Shown here: piece by piece, positions 6,958-14,865 of the stretch
How the letters are laid out: each line of letters starts with the position of its first letter
How positions within the stretch are numbered: position 1 is the first letter of the stretch
Source: an uncultured Muribaculaceae bacterium
GTDB taxonomy: Bacteria > Bacteroidota > Bacteroidia > Bacteroidales > Muribaculaceae
Assembly: GCA_910583775.1 (NCBI GenBank)
Contig: CAJTYD010000042.1
Location: 1 to 25,742 of the forward strand
Direction: 5' to 3'
DNA length: 25,742 bases
Program-made: the position numbers and the translations under genes
The notes under the pieces: generated by a model
Database searches by the model: none
What the model saw: only the letters and a program-made list of their open reading frames with translations
Told to the model about the DNA's origin: nothing

Positions 6958-8519
6958 TATTCAGCCTCTTTTTTGTCAGCGTTATCTTCCTGATTCTCTT
7001 TGCTTACTTTCACTTCGGGACGCATCTGCGGGAAGAGGAGCACCTCCTGGATAGTGGTCTGCCCGGTGAGGAGCATCGCCAGACGGTCCATACCGATTCC
7101 CATACCCGATGTGGGAGGCATACCGTATTCGAGGGCGCGGATGAAGTCGCCGTCGATGATCATGGCCTCGTCATCGCCCTTGTCGGCGAGACGCATCTGG
7201 TCGACGAAGCGTCCGTACTGGTCGATCGGGTCGTTAAGCTCGCTGTATGCGTTGCAGAGCTCCTTTCCGTTTACCATGAGCTCGAAACGCTCGGTGAGCT
7301 CGGGGTTTTCGCGGTGACGCTTGGTGAGCGGCGACATCTCGATGGGATAGTCGGTGATGAATGTGGGCTGGATGTAAGTGCCCTCGCACTTCTCGCCGAA
7401 AATCTCGTCGATAAGCTTGCCCTTGCCCATGGAGGGATCGGTCTCGATGCCGGCCTCCTTACAGAAGGCGCGGAGCTCCTCCTCGCTCTTGCCGGTGATG
7501 TCGAAGCCTGTCTTTTCCTTTATGGCCTCGGTCATGGTGACGCGCTTGTAGGGAGCCTTGAAGTCGATCTCGTTGTCGCCAACCTTCACCTTGGTGGTGC
7601 CGTTGACGTCGAGCGCGATCTTCTCGAGCATATTCTCGGTGAAACGCATCATCCAGTTGTAGTCTTTATAAGGGACGTATATCTCCATGCAGGTGAACTC
7701 CGGATTGTGCGTACGGTCCATACCCTCGTTGCGGAAGTTTCGGGAGAATTCGTATACACCCTCGAATCCGCCGACGATCAGACGCTTGAGATAAAGCTCG
7801 TTGGCAATGCGGAGGTAAAGGGGGATGTCGAGTGCGTTGTGATGGGTGATGAAGGGGCGCGCGGCGGCTCCGCCGGGGATCGACTGGAGGATCGGGGTAT
7901 CCACCTCGAGGTATCCGAAGGAGTTGAAGTATTCACGCATGGAGTTGAACATCTTCGTACGCTTGATGAAGATGTCGCGCACGCCGGGATTGACCACGAG
8001 GTCTACGTATCTCTGACGGTAACGCTGCTCGGGGTCGGTAAAGGCATCGTAAGCCTTGCCATCCTTCATCTTCACGATGGGAAGGGGACGGAGGCTCTTT
8101 CCGAGCACCGTGATCTTGCGGGCGTGAACGGAGATCTCGCCCATCTGGGTGCGGAACACATAACCCTCGACGCCGATGAAGTCGCCGATATCAAGAAGCT
8201 TTTTGAACACGACATTATAGAAATCCTTGTCTTCGCCGGGACAGATGTCGTCGCGGCTCACATAGACCTGAATACGGCCTTCGGAGTCCTGAAGCTCCAG
8301 GAAGGATGCTTTGCCCATGATCCGACGGCTCATGATACGGCCGGCGACAGCGACCTCGCGTTTAGGTTCCTGATCGTCAACGAAATTTGCCTTTATTTCG
8401 GCAGAATGACCCGTCACAGGATATTCCGGTGCGGGATAAGGCTCTATACCACGCTCGCGCAGTGCCTCGAGGCTTTTGCGGCGTACAATCTCTTGCTCGC
8501 TAAGTTCTTGATTTGCCAT
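6957..8519 (-). CDS. lysS: Lysyl-tRNA synthetase, class II
   Basis: LysRS charges tRNA-Lys. The 520-residue protein has an N-terminal OB-fold anticodon-binding domain (about residues 50-150, with GRIMSRRIMGKASFLELQD). The class II core follows: motif 1 around MREYFNSFGYLEVDTPIL, motif 2 FRNEGMDRTHNPEFTCMEIY, and motif 3 GMGIGMDRLAMLLTG. Its length is near that of E. coli LysS; many Bacteroides enzymes are longer. It is the first gene of lysS-gpsA-pgi and has a good promoter at 8570-8601. Confidence 0.97.
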   Translation of the reverse strand: MANQELSEQEIVRRKSLEALRERGIEPYPAPEYPVTGHSAEIKANFVDDQEPKREVAVAGRIMSRRIMGKASFLELQDSEGRIQVYVSRDDICPGEDKDFYNVVFKKLLDIGDFIGVEGYVFRTQMGEISVHARKITVLGKSLRPLPIVKMKDGKAYDAFTDPEQRYRQRYVDLVVNPGVRDIFIKRTKMFNSMREYFNSFGYLEVDTPILQSIPGGAAARPFITHHNALDIPLYLRIANELYLKRLIVGGFEGVYEFSRNFRNEGMDRTHNPEFTCMEIYVPYKDYNWMMRFTENMLEKIALDVNGTTKVKVGDNEIDFKAPYKRVTMTEAIKEKTGFDITGKSEEELRAFCKEAGIETDPSMGKGKLIDEIFGEKCEGTYIQPTFITDYPIEMSPLTKRHRENPELTERFELMVNGKELCNAYSELNDPIDQYGRFVDQMRLADKGDDEAMIIDGDFIRALEYGMPPTSGMGIGMDRLAMLLTGQTTIQEVLLFPQMRPEVKVSKENQEDNADKKEAE

Positions 8520-8569
8520 AATATATTATGATACTAAAATATTCTATCAAAATTCACCTAATCAGATTA

Positions 8570-8601
8570 CAAAATTAATAAAAAGAATCCTAATCGGCAA
8601 A
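8570..8601 (-). promoter_or_regulatory. lysS: Promoter of lysS
   Basis: On the minus strand TTTG (8598-8601), a 20-bp spacer and TAATTTTG (8570-8577) match the Bacteroidetes -33/-7 consensus exactly. The start site would fall near 8565, about 45 nt before the ATG. Confidence 0.7.
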
Positions 8602-8614
8602 ATGACGCAAAATC

Positions 8615-8750
8615 GGAGGGATCGGGGGATCGGAGAAATCGGATGTATCGGAAGTATCGGAAGTATCGGAAAGCGACGCCCGACTATCGCCCGGCGGCTC
8701 AGCAACAGCAACGGCGCTTCCTGCGCCAGCCAATTGCTAATTACTAATTG
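8615..8750 (-). repeat. Composite intergenic repeat, copy 3 (different 9-mer, three heptamers)
   Basis: This sits in the divergent 445-bp gap between lysS and the haem operon. On the plus strand it starts with ATCGGA-type units, including GTATCGGAA repeated with a 9-bp period (about 8645-8672). A GC-rich middle ends in GCGCCAGCCAATTG, and three heptamers follow (8730-8750). The 9-bp unit differs from copies 1 and 2, but the order of parts and the CAGCC-AATTG junction are the same. The rest of the gap holds the two divergent promoters and a pyrimidine-rich leader. Confidence 0.65.
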
Positions 8751-8810
8751 CCGAAGGCCGCTACCTAAAAATGGGCATCCGCAGGAGTTCATTTTCACTA
8801 ATTTGCGGTA

Positions 8811-8841
8811 TTGCCTAAGCTTCATTCCGTAACTAATTTTG
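8811..8841 (+). promoter_or_regulatory. Probable promoter of the haem (hmu-like) operon
   Basis: TTG (8811-8813), a 20-bp spacer and TAATTTTG (8834-8841) fit the Bacteroidetes promoter. The predicted leader to the ATG at 8965 is about 120 nt and very C/T-rich at 8868-8930. I did not find a convincing Fur-type operator. Confidence 0.55.
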
Positions 8842-8964
8842 CATTGTCAAAAAGCGAAGAAGATCCTCCTCTCTCTTCCTTTATCCTTCTAATCTATCCT
8901 TCCAATTCCTTTTTCCCTCTCCAAGATCCAGAATCAGAATCATTGAAACATTAAATATACAGGT

Positions 8965-9441
8965 ATGAAAAAAGTAAAGACAATCTTAGCGACACTGCTG
9001 CTTTTGGCAGGAGTAACACCCGTAATCACGTCATGCTCCGACGACAACAAGGAGCCGGAAAGTCCGGCGGCACAAAGCGTGGCGGGCAGTTACACCGACA
9101 TGATGACCTGCACGGTGGCCGGCAGTGAAAGCGAATTCGAGAACCTTACCTTCACTCTGACCCCCACCGACGACTACACCGTGACCGTCGTAACTCCATC
9201 TTTCGGCAATCCGCCGATGAAGATGCCGCAGATCACGGTCTCCGGAGTGAAAGTCACCGGAACCGACGGCACCTATACCCTCGCGCCTACAGAATTCAAC
9301 GGCACCACCGACAGCGGAAAAGCCTATTCCGGCACACTGCGCGGCTCTTTCGAAAACAATACGCTCAAAATCGACTTCCAGCTTAACTACGGCGCGATGC
9401 CGATGCCGCTGATCTGCTCATTCGAATCAAAGAAACTGTAG
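8965..9441 (+). CDS. Small calycin-like lipoprotein of the haem operon
   Basis: The 158-residue protein has a lipoprotein signal, MKKVKTILATLLLLAGV, with cleavage before Cys24 (VITSC), followed by an acidic SDDNKEPES export-type linker. The rest is beta-rich with repeated Thr/Gly strands and resembles the calycin-like beta-barrel lipoproteins of gut Bacteroidetes, though this is a low-certainty match. It occupies the place of HmuY, the haem-capturing lipoprotein, in hmuYRSTUV loci. It does not look like HmuY and contains no histidine. It does have clustered methionines (DMM, PPMKMP, AMPMPL) that could act as haem ligands. That role is inference from context. The next gene starts 2 bp downstream, so co-expression is very likely. 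Confidence 0.75.
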   Translation: MKKVKTILATLLLLAGVTPVITSCSDDNKEPESPAAQSVAGSYTDMMTCTVAGSESEFENLTFTLTPTDDYTVTVVTPSFGNPPMKMPQITVSGVKVTGTDGTYTLAPTEFNGTTDSGKAYSGTLRGSFENNTLKIDFQLNYGAMPMPLICSFESKKL

Positions 9442-9443
9442 AG

Positions 9444-11486
9444 ATGTGCAAAGTTTCCCCTATAGCATCGACGTTACTGTCGGGAATGATGATCTCTTTT
9501 CCACTCTTTGCCGAAAGCAAGGCGGCTTCGGCAAAGAGCGGAACGGAGAGATCGGATTCCGTGGGCACGGTATCTAAAGGGCTCGAGGAGGTTGTAGTGA
9601 CCGCCACGCGTACTCCCAAGGCCCTCAAGGATGTTCCGGTGGTTACGCGACTCATAACTTCCGACGATATAAAGAAAACCGACGCCACCAATATCCAGGA
9701 TCTGCTCACGGAAGTTCTTCCGGGTCTTGAGTTCGGCTTCGCCATGAGCCAGGAAACTACCCTTAACATGAGCGGTTTCTGCGGCAACGCCATCCTCTTT
9801 TTAGTTGACGGAGAAAGGCTGGCGGGAGAAACAATGGACAATGTGGATTACAACCGTCTTAATCTCGAGAACATCGGGAAAATAGAGATTGTGAAAGGAG
9901 CGTCATCAGCCCTCTACGGAGCCAACGCCGTGGGAGGAGTGGTTAACCTCATAAGCCGCGAAAGCCGCGACCCCTGGAGAGTGTCGCTCAATACCCGATA
10001 CCGCAACGCCGGAAAGGAATGGCGCGCCGGAGGAAACATCTCCTTCAATCTCGGAAAATGGAATTCAAACACTTCGGTGCAGTATTCCAATATGAAGACC
10101 ATCGAGCTGACAAGTCCGTTCGACACCGAATCCAAACTCCACAATATCTATGGAGGAGAGACTTTCAATCTTAAGGAGCGCCTCACCTACCGGATCAGCG
10201 ACAATCTCAGGCTGATCGCCAGAGGCTCTTTTTTCGCCCGCGAGAGCAACCGCGGCACCTACGATGACCATTATCACGGTTACAGCGGAGGTCTCAGAGG
10301 CGTATGGCTCATAGATGAATCGCAAAATCTCGAGCTTTCATACGGCTACGACCAGTATGACAAGGCACGCTATGTGAGAGACGTGCGCACACATGACCAT
10401 GACTACAGCAACCGTCAGCATATCGTGCATGGTCTCTACACGAAGATGTGGGGAGTAAACGCTCTGACAGTCGGAGCGGATTTCATGAACGACTATCTCA
10501 CCACATATCAGTTTATAGACAACGAGTCGCATACACAGAACTCCGCCGATGTCTTCGTGCAGTTCGACTACAATCCGGCAACATGGTTCAATGTCGTTGC
10601 GAGCGTAAGAGACGACTGGTTCTCGAGATCCCGCAACAATGCGGTTACAGCAAGAGTGGCTACCATGTTCAAGCTTCGTCCGATGACCATCCGCGCCTCT
10701 TACGCCGGCGGTTTCCGAGCCCCGACGCTGAAGGAGATGTATATGAACTTCGATATGGCCGGCATCCAGATGATCTACGGAAACCCCGACCTCAAGCCTG
10801 AACGCAGCCACAACTTCAACGTGGCGCTTGAGCGCCACGGACAGGTGAGGGGAGACTTCTTCGCCGGATCCTACAGCACCACCCTGAGCGGATATTACAA
10901 TTATTATAACCGCCGGATCACCACCACCGACTTTCCCGGCGACGCCAACCGAGAGGAGGGAGCCATCTATGCCAACGAGGACGGAGTGAAAGTCATGGGG
11001 ATTGATCTCAACGCGGGCTACCGCCTGGCCATGGGAATAGGTGTGAACGTCAGTTACAACTATCTCCACACGGCAGGACGCAAGATAGACTCGCAATTCA
11101 CACAGCCCCGTCCGCATTCGGCCACCTGGCGTCTGGACTACGAGAGGAGATTCGGAAAATTCTATAAGCTCTATGCCGCCATAAACGGCAGATACCTCTC
11201 GAAGCCCGTGAGCCGCTACGAGACCGACGGAGCATACTCGCTCTGGAAATTCACCCTGCAGCAGCAGGTATGGAAAGGAATAAGCGTGAATCTGATAGTC
11301 GACAACATTTTCAACTACCGTCCGAAGATCTACTATTGGAACTCGGCTCCGACCACGGGAACAACCTGGTCGGTAGGTCTCTCGCTGGACCTCAATCAAT
11401 TAGCAATTAGGCCGGGACTGAAGAAAACCTTTCGCATCGAAGCTCAGGGCTGGGACAGCAAACGACACGCAACGTCAGCGATGTAG
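9444..11486 (+). CDS. hmuR: TonB-dependent outer-membrane receptor, HmuR/haem type
   Basis: The 680-residue protein has a signal peptide (about residues 1-23), a TonB-box-like stretch (EEVVVTATRTP, about 48-58), a plug domain and a 22-strand-type barrel. It has no CarboxypepD_reg domain, so it is not SusC-like. The haem-receptor motif pair is present: FRAP at 424-427 and NPDL at 447-450. Histidines are common in the loops (for example DDHYHGY and RTHDHDY). Position between a small lipoprotein and a CobN-like gene matches hmuR. The natural barrel end should be near WSVGLSLDL (about residue 650). From Gln652 the frame enters a two-unit 7-bp repeat and continues 29 residues to a non-aromatic end. 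The stop lies inside a hairpin (11482-11515). Confidence 0.9.
   Translation: MCKVSPIASTLLSGMMISFPLFAESKAASAKSGTERSDSVGTVSKGLEEVVVTATRTPKALKDVPVVTRLITSDDIKKTDATNIQDLLTEVLPGLEFGFAMSQETTLNMSGFCGNAILFLVDGERLAGETMDNVDYNRLNLENIGKIEIVKGASSALYGANAVGGVVNLISRESRDPWRVSLNTRYRNAGKEWRAGGNISFNLGKWNSNTSVQYSNMKTIELTSPFDTESKLHNIYGGETFNLKERLTYRISDNLRLIARGSFFARESNRGTYDDHYHGYSGGLRGVWLIDESQNLELSYGYDQYDKARYVRDVRTHDHDYSNRQHIVHGLYTKMWGVNALTVGADFMNDYLTTYQFIDNESHTQNSADVFVQFDYNPATWFNVVASVRDDWFSRSRNNAVTARVATMFKLRPMTIRASYAGGFRAPTLKEMYMNFDMAGIQMIYGNPDLKPERSHNFNVALERHGQVRGDFFAGSYSTTLSGYYNYYNRRITTTDFPGDANREEGAIYANEDGVKVMGIDLNAGYRLAMGIGVNVSYNYLHTAGRKIDSQFTQPRPHSATWRLDYERRFGKFYKLYAAINGRYLSKPVSRYETDGAYSLWKFTLQQQVWKGISVNLIVDNIFNYRPKIYYWNSAPTTGTTWSVGLSLDLNQLAIRPGLKKTFRIEAQGWDSKRHATSAM
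11397..11410 (+). repeat. Heptamer repeat (CAATTAG)x2 inside hmuR 3' end
   Basis: Two exact CAATTAG units lie in the receptor gene and are translated as QLAIR. With only two units neither TAG falls in the hmuR frame, so translation passes through. Confidence 0.75.
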
Positions 11487-11515
11487 GGACGTACGGCCCG
11501 TGCGTCCGCCCTACA
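11482..11515. repeat. REP-like hairpin over the hmuR stop codon
   Basis: TGTAGGG-ACGTACG pairs with CGTGCGT-CCG-CCCTACA, giving 14 pairs with one G-T wobble and a 3-nt bulge. The TAG stop (11484-11486) is in the left arm. No T tract follows, so it is more like a REP or processing hairpin than a simple terminator. Confidence 0.6.
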
Positions 11516-11548
11516 GCCCGCTGAGAGCTCCGGAGGGGCGATGTCTAA

Positions 11549-11568
11549 CCCCCGGTGTAAGCCGGGGG
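11549..11568. repeat. GC-rich hairpin between hmuR and hmuS
   Basis: CCCCCGG (11549-11555) pairs with CCGGGGG (11562-11568) around a 6-nt loop. The 146-bp hmuR-hmuS gap contains this and the preceding hairpin but no gene I can support. Confidence 0.6.
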
Positions 11569-11632
11569 AAGAGGATAACCCCCTCCTCCTTCACATGTTC
11601 GAGCCGAAGGCGAGAACTAAATTATATTTACA

Positions 11633-12403
11633 ATGAGCAGAAAGAAAATAATCATCATAGCGCTGGCCTGCATCGTGATTATCGGCGCGGTTATTCTTGC
11701 GTGGAATGCCTTTGCCGCCCCTACACGCATCGCCTTCGTGAACTATCAGGCAATTACCTTAGGACAGATCGCCAAGGCAAACGACAATTCCTTCATAAAA
11801 TTAGAGGAACTGCCGATGGAAAAAATCGGCAAAACTTCGAAATACGACATGGTTTTCGTCAACGGCATGGGTCTGCGCATCACTGACGAACAGCGCAAGG
11901 AGCTCGTCGAAGCCGCCGAAAACGGCACTCCGGTAATCACCACCGCCGCCACCAATCCGGACAACCAGATAATCTCAGTAGATTCGGTAGACAACGAGTT
12001 TCTGCGCCAGTATCTTGTCGGGGGCAGAAACAACTACCGAAACGCGCTGCGCTATGTCAGGAAATTCATCGACGGCAAAAAGCTTTTCACAGACACACCG
12101 GGCGATCCCGAAATATCGGCTTCCTCGCTTATTTATTATCCCTCCGGAAACGAGGATCTGAATTTCGCTTCCGTAGCCGAATTCGAGTCGTGGCTGAAGA
12201 AAAACGGAAAATGGAAAGATAACGCTCCCAGAATAATACTTACAGGCCAGATGGGCGTGGCCGACAGCCTCGTCTCGCATCTTGAGAAAACGGGAAACAT
12301 GGTCTATCCGGTGAACGTCATCCAGCCGTTCATAGCAAAGGGCCATGCAGATTCAGTGGCGCCATCGGCAATGATCAACATGGCTCACGGAAGGTGTGGT
12401 TGA
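11633..12403 (+). CDS. hmuS: HmuS/CobN-like chelatase, N-terminal fragment
   Basis: The 256-residue frame starts with an N-terminal transmembrane anchor (about residues 5-27, IIIIALACIVIIGAVILAW). It continues as the N-terminal region of CobN-like HmuS proteins, including ILTGQMGVADSLVSHLEKTGN and VAPSAMINMAHGR. It stops directly after MAHGR-CG. In intact HmuS this point is followed by a long catalytic core. Here the reading shifts into the C-terminal region encoded from 12396, and the core is absent. HmuS-type proteins (about 1300 residues or more) act on haem in Bacteroidetes uptake loci and are related to cobaltochelatase CobN. This fragment is unlikely to be active alone. Confidence 0.85.
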   Translation: MSRKKIIIIALACIVIIGAVILAWNAFAAPTRIAFVNYQAITLGQIAKANDNSFIKLEELPMEKIGKTSKYDMVFVNGMGLRITDEQRKELVEAAENGTPVITTAATNPDNQIISVDSVDNEFLRQYLVGGRNNYRNALRYVRKFIDGKKLFTDTPGDPEISASSLIYYPSGNEDLNFASVAEFESWLKKNGKWKDNAPRIILTGQMGVADSLVSHLEKTGNMVYPVNVIQPFIAKGHADSVAPSAMINMAHGRCG

Positions 12404-13514
12404 ATCGGAGAAGCATCTTGTCGACAAAGGGGTTTCGCCCAAAGATGCCCGCGCTCTCTCCACATCGCGCGTCTTCGGAGGGGTGAACGGAAACTACGGC
12501 AGCGGCATCCAGGGGATGGTAGAGGCCGGCGACCGCTGGGAAAAGGAAAACGAGATAGCGGAGACATACCTCAACAATATGGGGGCAAGCTATGGCAGCG
12601 AAGAGGACTGGGAACGTATGAACCAGTATGCCCTCGAAGCCGCGCTCACGAGAACGGACGTAGTTGTCCAGCCGCGCCAGAGCAACACCTGGGGAGCGCT
12701 GAGCCTCGACCATGTGTATGAATTCATGGGAGGCATGAATCTTGCCGTGCGCAATGTCACAGGCAAGGATCCCGAGGCCTACCTAAGCGACTACCGTAAC
12801 CGTAACCGCGCCAGAATGCAGGAGGTGAAGGAGGCCATAGGCGTCGAAAGCCGCACAACCATCCTTAATCCCACATATATAAAGGAAAAGATGAAAGGGG
12901 GAGCGGGCGACGCTTCGGCAATCGCCGACGTGATCCGCAACACCTACGGCTGGAACGTGATGAAGCCCGAGGCAATCGACGATGAGCTCTGGGACGGTAT
13001 CTACGACACATACGTCAAAGACAAGAACGGCCTCGGGGTGAAGGATTACTTCAAATCGGTGAACCCCGCGGCTATTCAGGAGATGACGGCGGTGATGCTC
13101 GAGACAGTCCGCAAAGGGATGTGGGACGCCACTCCCGAACAGATCGCCGAAATAGCCGAACTCCATACAGAAACGGTAAATGAATTCGGAGCGGCATGTT
13201 CCGGCTTTGTATGCGACAACGCCAAACTCCGCGAATTCATCTCATCCAAGGTCTCGAAGCAGGCCGCCGGAGAATACAACAAGGCCGTAGGCAAGGCCAG
13301 GGCCGAGAATCTCTCTGCCGACGACGGCATGGTGATGAAGAAAGACGAACTCAACCGAACCGAGACAAGCGTGAACCGCGTGAACGGCATCATAGTGGTT
13401 ATCGTGGTACTCGCGGTTCTCGTCGGACTGGTCGTTCTTATCCGTCGACGCAGAAACAATATCGAAAAAAGCGAAGAGATGCCTGACGGTTCTGCCGATA
13501 AGGAAGATGATTAA
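12396..13514 (+). CDS. hmuS: HmuS/CobN-like chelatase, C-terminal fragment
   Basis: The 372-residue frame opens with GTG at 12396 and overlaps the preceding stop by 8 bp. It matches the CobN C-terminal domain: STSRVFGGVNGNYGSGIQ, then EKENEIAETYLNN, VVVQPRQSNTWGALSLDHVY, FMGGMNLAVRNVTGKDPEAY, and helices to SGFVCDNAKLREFISSKV. The end has a transmembrane helix (about 329-349, IIVVIVVLAVLVGLVVLI) followed by RRRR and an acidic tail. Its first residues (VVESEKHLVDKG) read as the interior of a domain, not a natural start. With 11633-12403 it is best seen as one gene with an internal deletion and frame change. The gene following starts 11 bp later with a good AAGGAG. Confidence 0.83.
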   Translation: MVESEKHLVDKGVSPKDARALSTSRVFGGVNGNYGSGIQGMVEAGDRWEKENEIAETYLNNMGASYGSEEDWERMNQYALEAALTRTDVVVQPRQSNTWGALSLDHVYEFMGGMNLAVRNVTGKDPEAYLSDYRNRNRARMQEVKEAIGVESRTTILNPTYIKEKMKGGAGDASAIADVIRNTYGWNVMKPEAIDDELWDGIYDTYVKDKNGLGVKDYFKSVNPAAIQEMTAVMLETVRKGMWDATPEQIAEIAELHTETVNEFGAACSGFVCDNAKLREFISSKVSKQAAGEYNKAVGKARAENLSADDGMVMKKDELNRTETSVNRVNGIIVVIVVLAVLVGLVVLIRRRRNNIEKSEEMPDGSADKEDD

Positions 13515-13525
13515 GGAATAAGGAG

Positions 13526-14230
13526 ATGGAAATAGTTGTTATCATAATCATGGCCTCGGTCGGTTTCAGCTTCCTGCTGAAGCTGACCTGCCATCGTCTT
13601 CCGGGCGCTGTCGCGCTGAGTCTGATCGCCGCTCTGACGGTTATATTCTCTTACGAGACGGCCACCTCGCAGTCGAAGACACAGATTGCCGACTGGCTGG
13701 AGAATCCGCAGCTGATGCTCGACACATCCGTATGGCTCACCATCGACGTGGCCTTTCAGATCTTTTTCTGCATCCTCTATGCCAAGAGTCTATGCTCGCC
13801 TCTGGGACGCAAGGAAAAAGCCGCCTACGAGATCTGCCTCTGGTTTCCGGGAATACTGATATTTCCGGTGCTCTTCGCTTCTCTTACGGCACTCATATTC
13901 TCGCTCCCCGGCACCGATTTCTCCACAATAGGATGGGGAATGGCAGCCGGCGTGCTGATTGTCATGCCTCTGCTCGCCATGGGTTTCAAATGGCTGCTTC
14001 CGGAGCCCGAGATCAGGATAGAGCTGAACTTCATGATAAACCTCCTTATAGCCGCCTTGGGAATCGTGGCTACGGTGAACGGCCGCACGGCCGCCACAGG
14101 TGTCGATTCTGTGGAATGGACCGCTCTGGCAGGCGTGTTCGCGCTCCTTGCGCTCGGCTTCGTGGCCGGATTTTTCCATAATAAGTATATTACTCGCGAA
14201 ACCTGTTTAAAAATCAATAGTCTAAAATGA
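13526..14230 (+). CDS. Polytopic membrane protein of the hmu operon (HmuT position)
   Basis: The 234-residue protein has about six hydrophobic segments, for example 1-17, 28-42, 75-88, 105-127, 133-153 and 200-220. It has no recognisable catalytic motif. It lies where hmuT lies in hmuYRSTUV loci, between the CobN-like gene and the ExbB-like gene. Its stop overlaps the next start (ATGA), implying coupling. A role as an inner-membrane part of the energised chelatase/uptake complex is inference from position. AAGGAG 6 bp upstream supports this start. Confidence 0.8.
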   Translation: MEIVVIIIMASVGFSFLLKLTCHRLPGAVALSLIAALTVIFSYETATSQSKTQIADWLENPQLMLDTSVWLTIDVAFQIFFCILYAKSLCSPLGRKEKAAYEICLWFPGILIFPVLFASLTALIFSLPGTDFSTIGWGMAAGVLIVMPLLAMGFKWLLPEPEIRIELNFMINLLIAALGIVATVNGRTAATGVDSVEWTALAGVFALLALGFVAGFFHNKYITRETCLKINSLK

Positions 14231-14865
14231 ATCTTATATCAAACGTTCTCTACTGGATTTCCACCGGCCTCCTTGTTCCGGTGATCGTTCTCCTCATTTT
14301 TTTCTTTATCAGGGCAATCATCCTCATCGGCGGATTTTTCGGCCAGTATCTACATGTTAAAAAGACAACTTCGGTGATCTATGCCGGCATCAACGGTCTG
14401 ACACCGCAGACACTCCCCGAGTTCGAACATAGACTTCCGAAAAAAGGCGGATCTCCACTTACGGCATACGCCAGGAAGATAGTCGAGGCCGCAGGTGACG
14501 AATCAAAGACCGACTTACTGCTTTCGGAATTCGAGATCGAGGCCGACAAGGGAATCGCGCTGTCGAAGACCCTGACGAAGATGGGTCCTATCCTCGGTCT
14601 GATGGGTACGCTTATCCCTATGGGACCGGCGCTTGTGGGCCTCGCATCGGGCGACATAGCCTCGATGGCCTACAACATGCAGGTGGCGTTCGCCACGACG
14701 GTGGTAGGTCTTGTGGTGAGCGCCATAGGCTTCCTCACCCAGCAGACGAAGGAGCACTGGGCGGTAAAGAACATGACCATACTGGAATATCTCGCCGATG
14801 TTACGGCAATGGCTAACGGCAAGGAAAAGGGTTGCTGCTCTACTGCGGAAGGAGGTGAGAAATGA
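14227..14865 (+). CDS. hmuU: MotA/TolQ/ExbB-family proton channel protein (HmuU)
   Basis: The 212-residue protein has an N-terminal transmembrane helix, a cytoplasmic domain and the conserved MotA/TolQ/ExbB double helix. This includes GPILGLMGTLIPMGPAL (120-136) and a second segment, MQVAFATTVVGLVVSAIGFL. Family members form proton-conducting stators that pair with a small one-helix partner. The partner is presumably the next gene, joined by an ATGA overlap. In the hmu context it probably energises the CobN-like HmuS or haem import. The C-terminal GCCSTAEGG tail is unusual and has no known meaning. Confidence 0.9.
   Translation: MNLISNVLYWISTGLLVPVIVLLIFFFIRAIILIGGFFGQYLHVKKTTSVIYAGINGLTPQTLPEFEHRLPKKGGSPLTAYARKIVEAAGDESKTDLLLSEFEIEADKGIALSKTLTKMGPILGLMGTLIPMGPALVGLASGDIASMAYNMQVAFATTVVGLVVSAIGFLTQQTKEHWAVKNMTILEYLADVTAMANGKEKGCCSTAEGGEK

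Noticed and set aside
7314..8531. 405-codon open frame on the plus strand opposite lysS
   Set aside because: Antisense of lysS. The length reflects the codon bias of the real gene.
8562..8832. Short frames on both strands in the lysS-haem operon gap, with repeated ILPILPI / IGSIGSIG
   Set aside because: They are translations of the 9-bp repeat array and heptamers, with no start signal.
10338..11399. 353-codon minus-strand frame opposite hmuR
   Set aside because: The TonB receptor is unmistakable on the other strand; this frame shows no domain.
11500..11886. 128-codon plus-strand frame across the hmuR-hmuS gap
   Set aside because: It runs through the hairpins and overlaps hmuS in another frame; composition is hairpin-driven.
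12396..12403. Programmed frameshift joining the two hmuS parts
   Set aside because: No slippery heptamer at the overlap, and a frameshift would not restore the missing catalytic core.
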